Positions 6,379 to 6,583 of a stretch of 6,583 nt of DNA are shown in pieces (the stretch's first letter is position 1; the number at the start of each line of letters is the position of its first letter). Position numbers and translations under genes: made by a program. The notes under the pieces were generated by a model. It did no database searches. It was not told where the DNA came from and saw only the letters and a program-made list of their open reading frames with translations. Source of the stretch: Nocardia sp. (GTDB taxonomy: Bacteria > Actinomycetota > Actinomycetes > Mycobacteriales > Mycobacteriaceae); contig JABFXT010000565.1 in NCBI GenBank assembly GCA_013361595.1, forward strand, positions 1 through 6,583. Reading direction: 5' to 3'.

Positions 6379-6389
6379 TGCATACGTAT
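6379..6389 (-). promoter_or_regulatory. Second copy of the operator core motif
   Basis: TGCATACGTAT on the plus strand is the exact reverse complement of ATACGTATGCA at 4989-4999 in the proposed operon operator, and it includes the perfect palindrome ATACGTAT (6382-6389). An AT-rich 11-base match between two intergenic regions of GC-rich DNA is unlikely to be chance. It may be a second binding site of the same regulator, controlling a gene to the right or helping DNA looping. Confidence 0.45.
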
Positions 6390-6490
6390 CCTGACCACGC
6401 GAGACCGGCGCACCGCCTCCGCAGCTGCCGGGAAAGAGTTCCGGTCTACGCACTTCATGAGGGCATAACACCCGGAGCTACCACCGGACA

Positions 6491-6513
6491 CTTCGGACCT
6501 CGCCGATCCGAAG
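6491..6513. repeat. Inverted repeat upstream of the right-edge promoter
   Basis: CTTCGGA (6491-6497) and TCCGAAG (6507-6513) are perfect 7-base inverted arms around a 9-base spacer. The element ends seven bases before the candidate -35 box. It could be a binding site for a dimeric regulator or a weak hairpin; no T-run follows. Confidence 0.35.
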
Positions 6514-6520
6514 AGACCTC

Positions 6521-6550
6521 TTGTCATTCTCGAATACATACGCATACACT
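6521..6550 (+). promoter_or_regulatory. Candidate promoter for a gene beyond the right edge
   Basis: TTGTCA (6521-6526) matches five of six -35 bases and is followed, 18 bases on, by TACACT (6545-6550), which fits the TAnnnT -10 pattern. Between them lies ATACATACGCA (6534-6544), matching the operator core in 9 of 11 positions. The start codon of any controlled gene would lie outside the window. Confidence 0.35.
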
Positions 6551-6583
6551 CACCGGACACTGAGAGCCGCGTTACACCCCGCC

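Larger units (their letters stand above)
6236..6583. other. Intergenic region with repeats, no convincing gene
   Basis: These 348 bases follow the regulator to the window edge. Short open frames exist (for example plus 6315-6563 and minus 6372-6560), but they lack a ribosome binding site and any recognisable protein character. The segment holds a possible terminator for the regulator, a copy of the operator motif, a short hairpin and a promoter-like pair facing right. This pattern suggests the upstream region of a gene beginning beyond 6583. Confidence 0.6.

Noticed and set aside
6315..6563. Possible small protein of 82 residues downstream of the regulator
   Set aside because: It has no ribosome binding site, an irregular composition, and spans the operator copy, hairpin and promoter-like pair, which fits non-coding DNA better.
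1..6583. CRISPR array, tRNA or rRNA gene, insertion sequence
   Set aside because: No regularly spaced repeats, cloverleaf-like segments, transposase fragments or terminal inverted repeats with target duplications were seen.

Overview
The window comes from a GC-rich actinomycete. It shows strong G/C bias at third codon positions, GTG as well as ATG starts, tightly overlapping genes and a terminator hairpin without a U-tract. A Nocardia/Rhodococcus-type genome is a reasonable guess, but nothing in the sequence fixes the genus.

Layout: positions 1-208 are mostly non-coding, with a possible N-terminal gene fragment at the very edge (minus strand) and a strong hairpin at 164-189. From 4904 down to 209 the minus strand carries five genes read as one unit, in transcription order: a two-barrel cupin (4904-3765), an alpha/beta hydrolase (3763-3029), a histidinol-dehydrogenase-family enzyme resembling sulfopropanediol 3-dehydrogenase (3038-1716), a short-chain dehydrogenase (1719-955) and an HpcH/HpaI aldolase (955-209). 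Neighbouring genes are 1 base apart or overlap by 10, 4 and 1 bases, so this is almost certainly one translationally coupled operon. A 326-base divergent control region (4905-5230) separates it from a plus-strand LacI-family regulator (5231-6235). Positions 6236-6583 hold no convincing gene, but they contain inverted repeats, copies of the operator-like motif and a promoter-like pair pointing off the right edge.

How the parts may work together (inference): the regulator probably represses the operon through a CG-centred palindrome at 4984-5001, overlapping the likely promoter. The enzymes fit catabolism of a small polyhydroxylated or acidic compound. The SDR would oxidise a secondary alcohol, the hydrolase would open a lactone or ester, the HisD-like enzyme would oxidise a primary alcohol or aldehyde to an acid, and the aldolase would cleave a 2-keto-3-deoxy-type acid to pyruvate plus an aldehyde. 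The set resembles a non-phosphorylating Entner-Doudoroff route (sugar acids, or the sulfoquinovose sulfo-ED route), except that no dehydratase is visible and an unusual cupin stands first in the operon. The substrate is not determined by the sequence. An 11-base motif from the operon's operator recurs near 6380, which suggests that an unseen gene to the right, perhaps a transporter, belongs to the same regulon.
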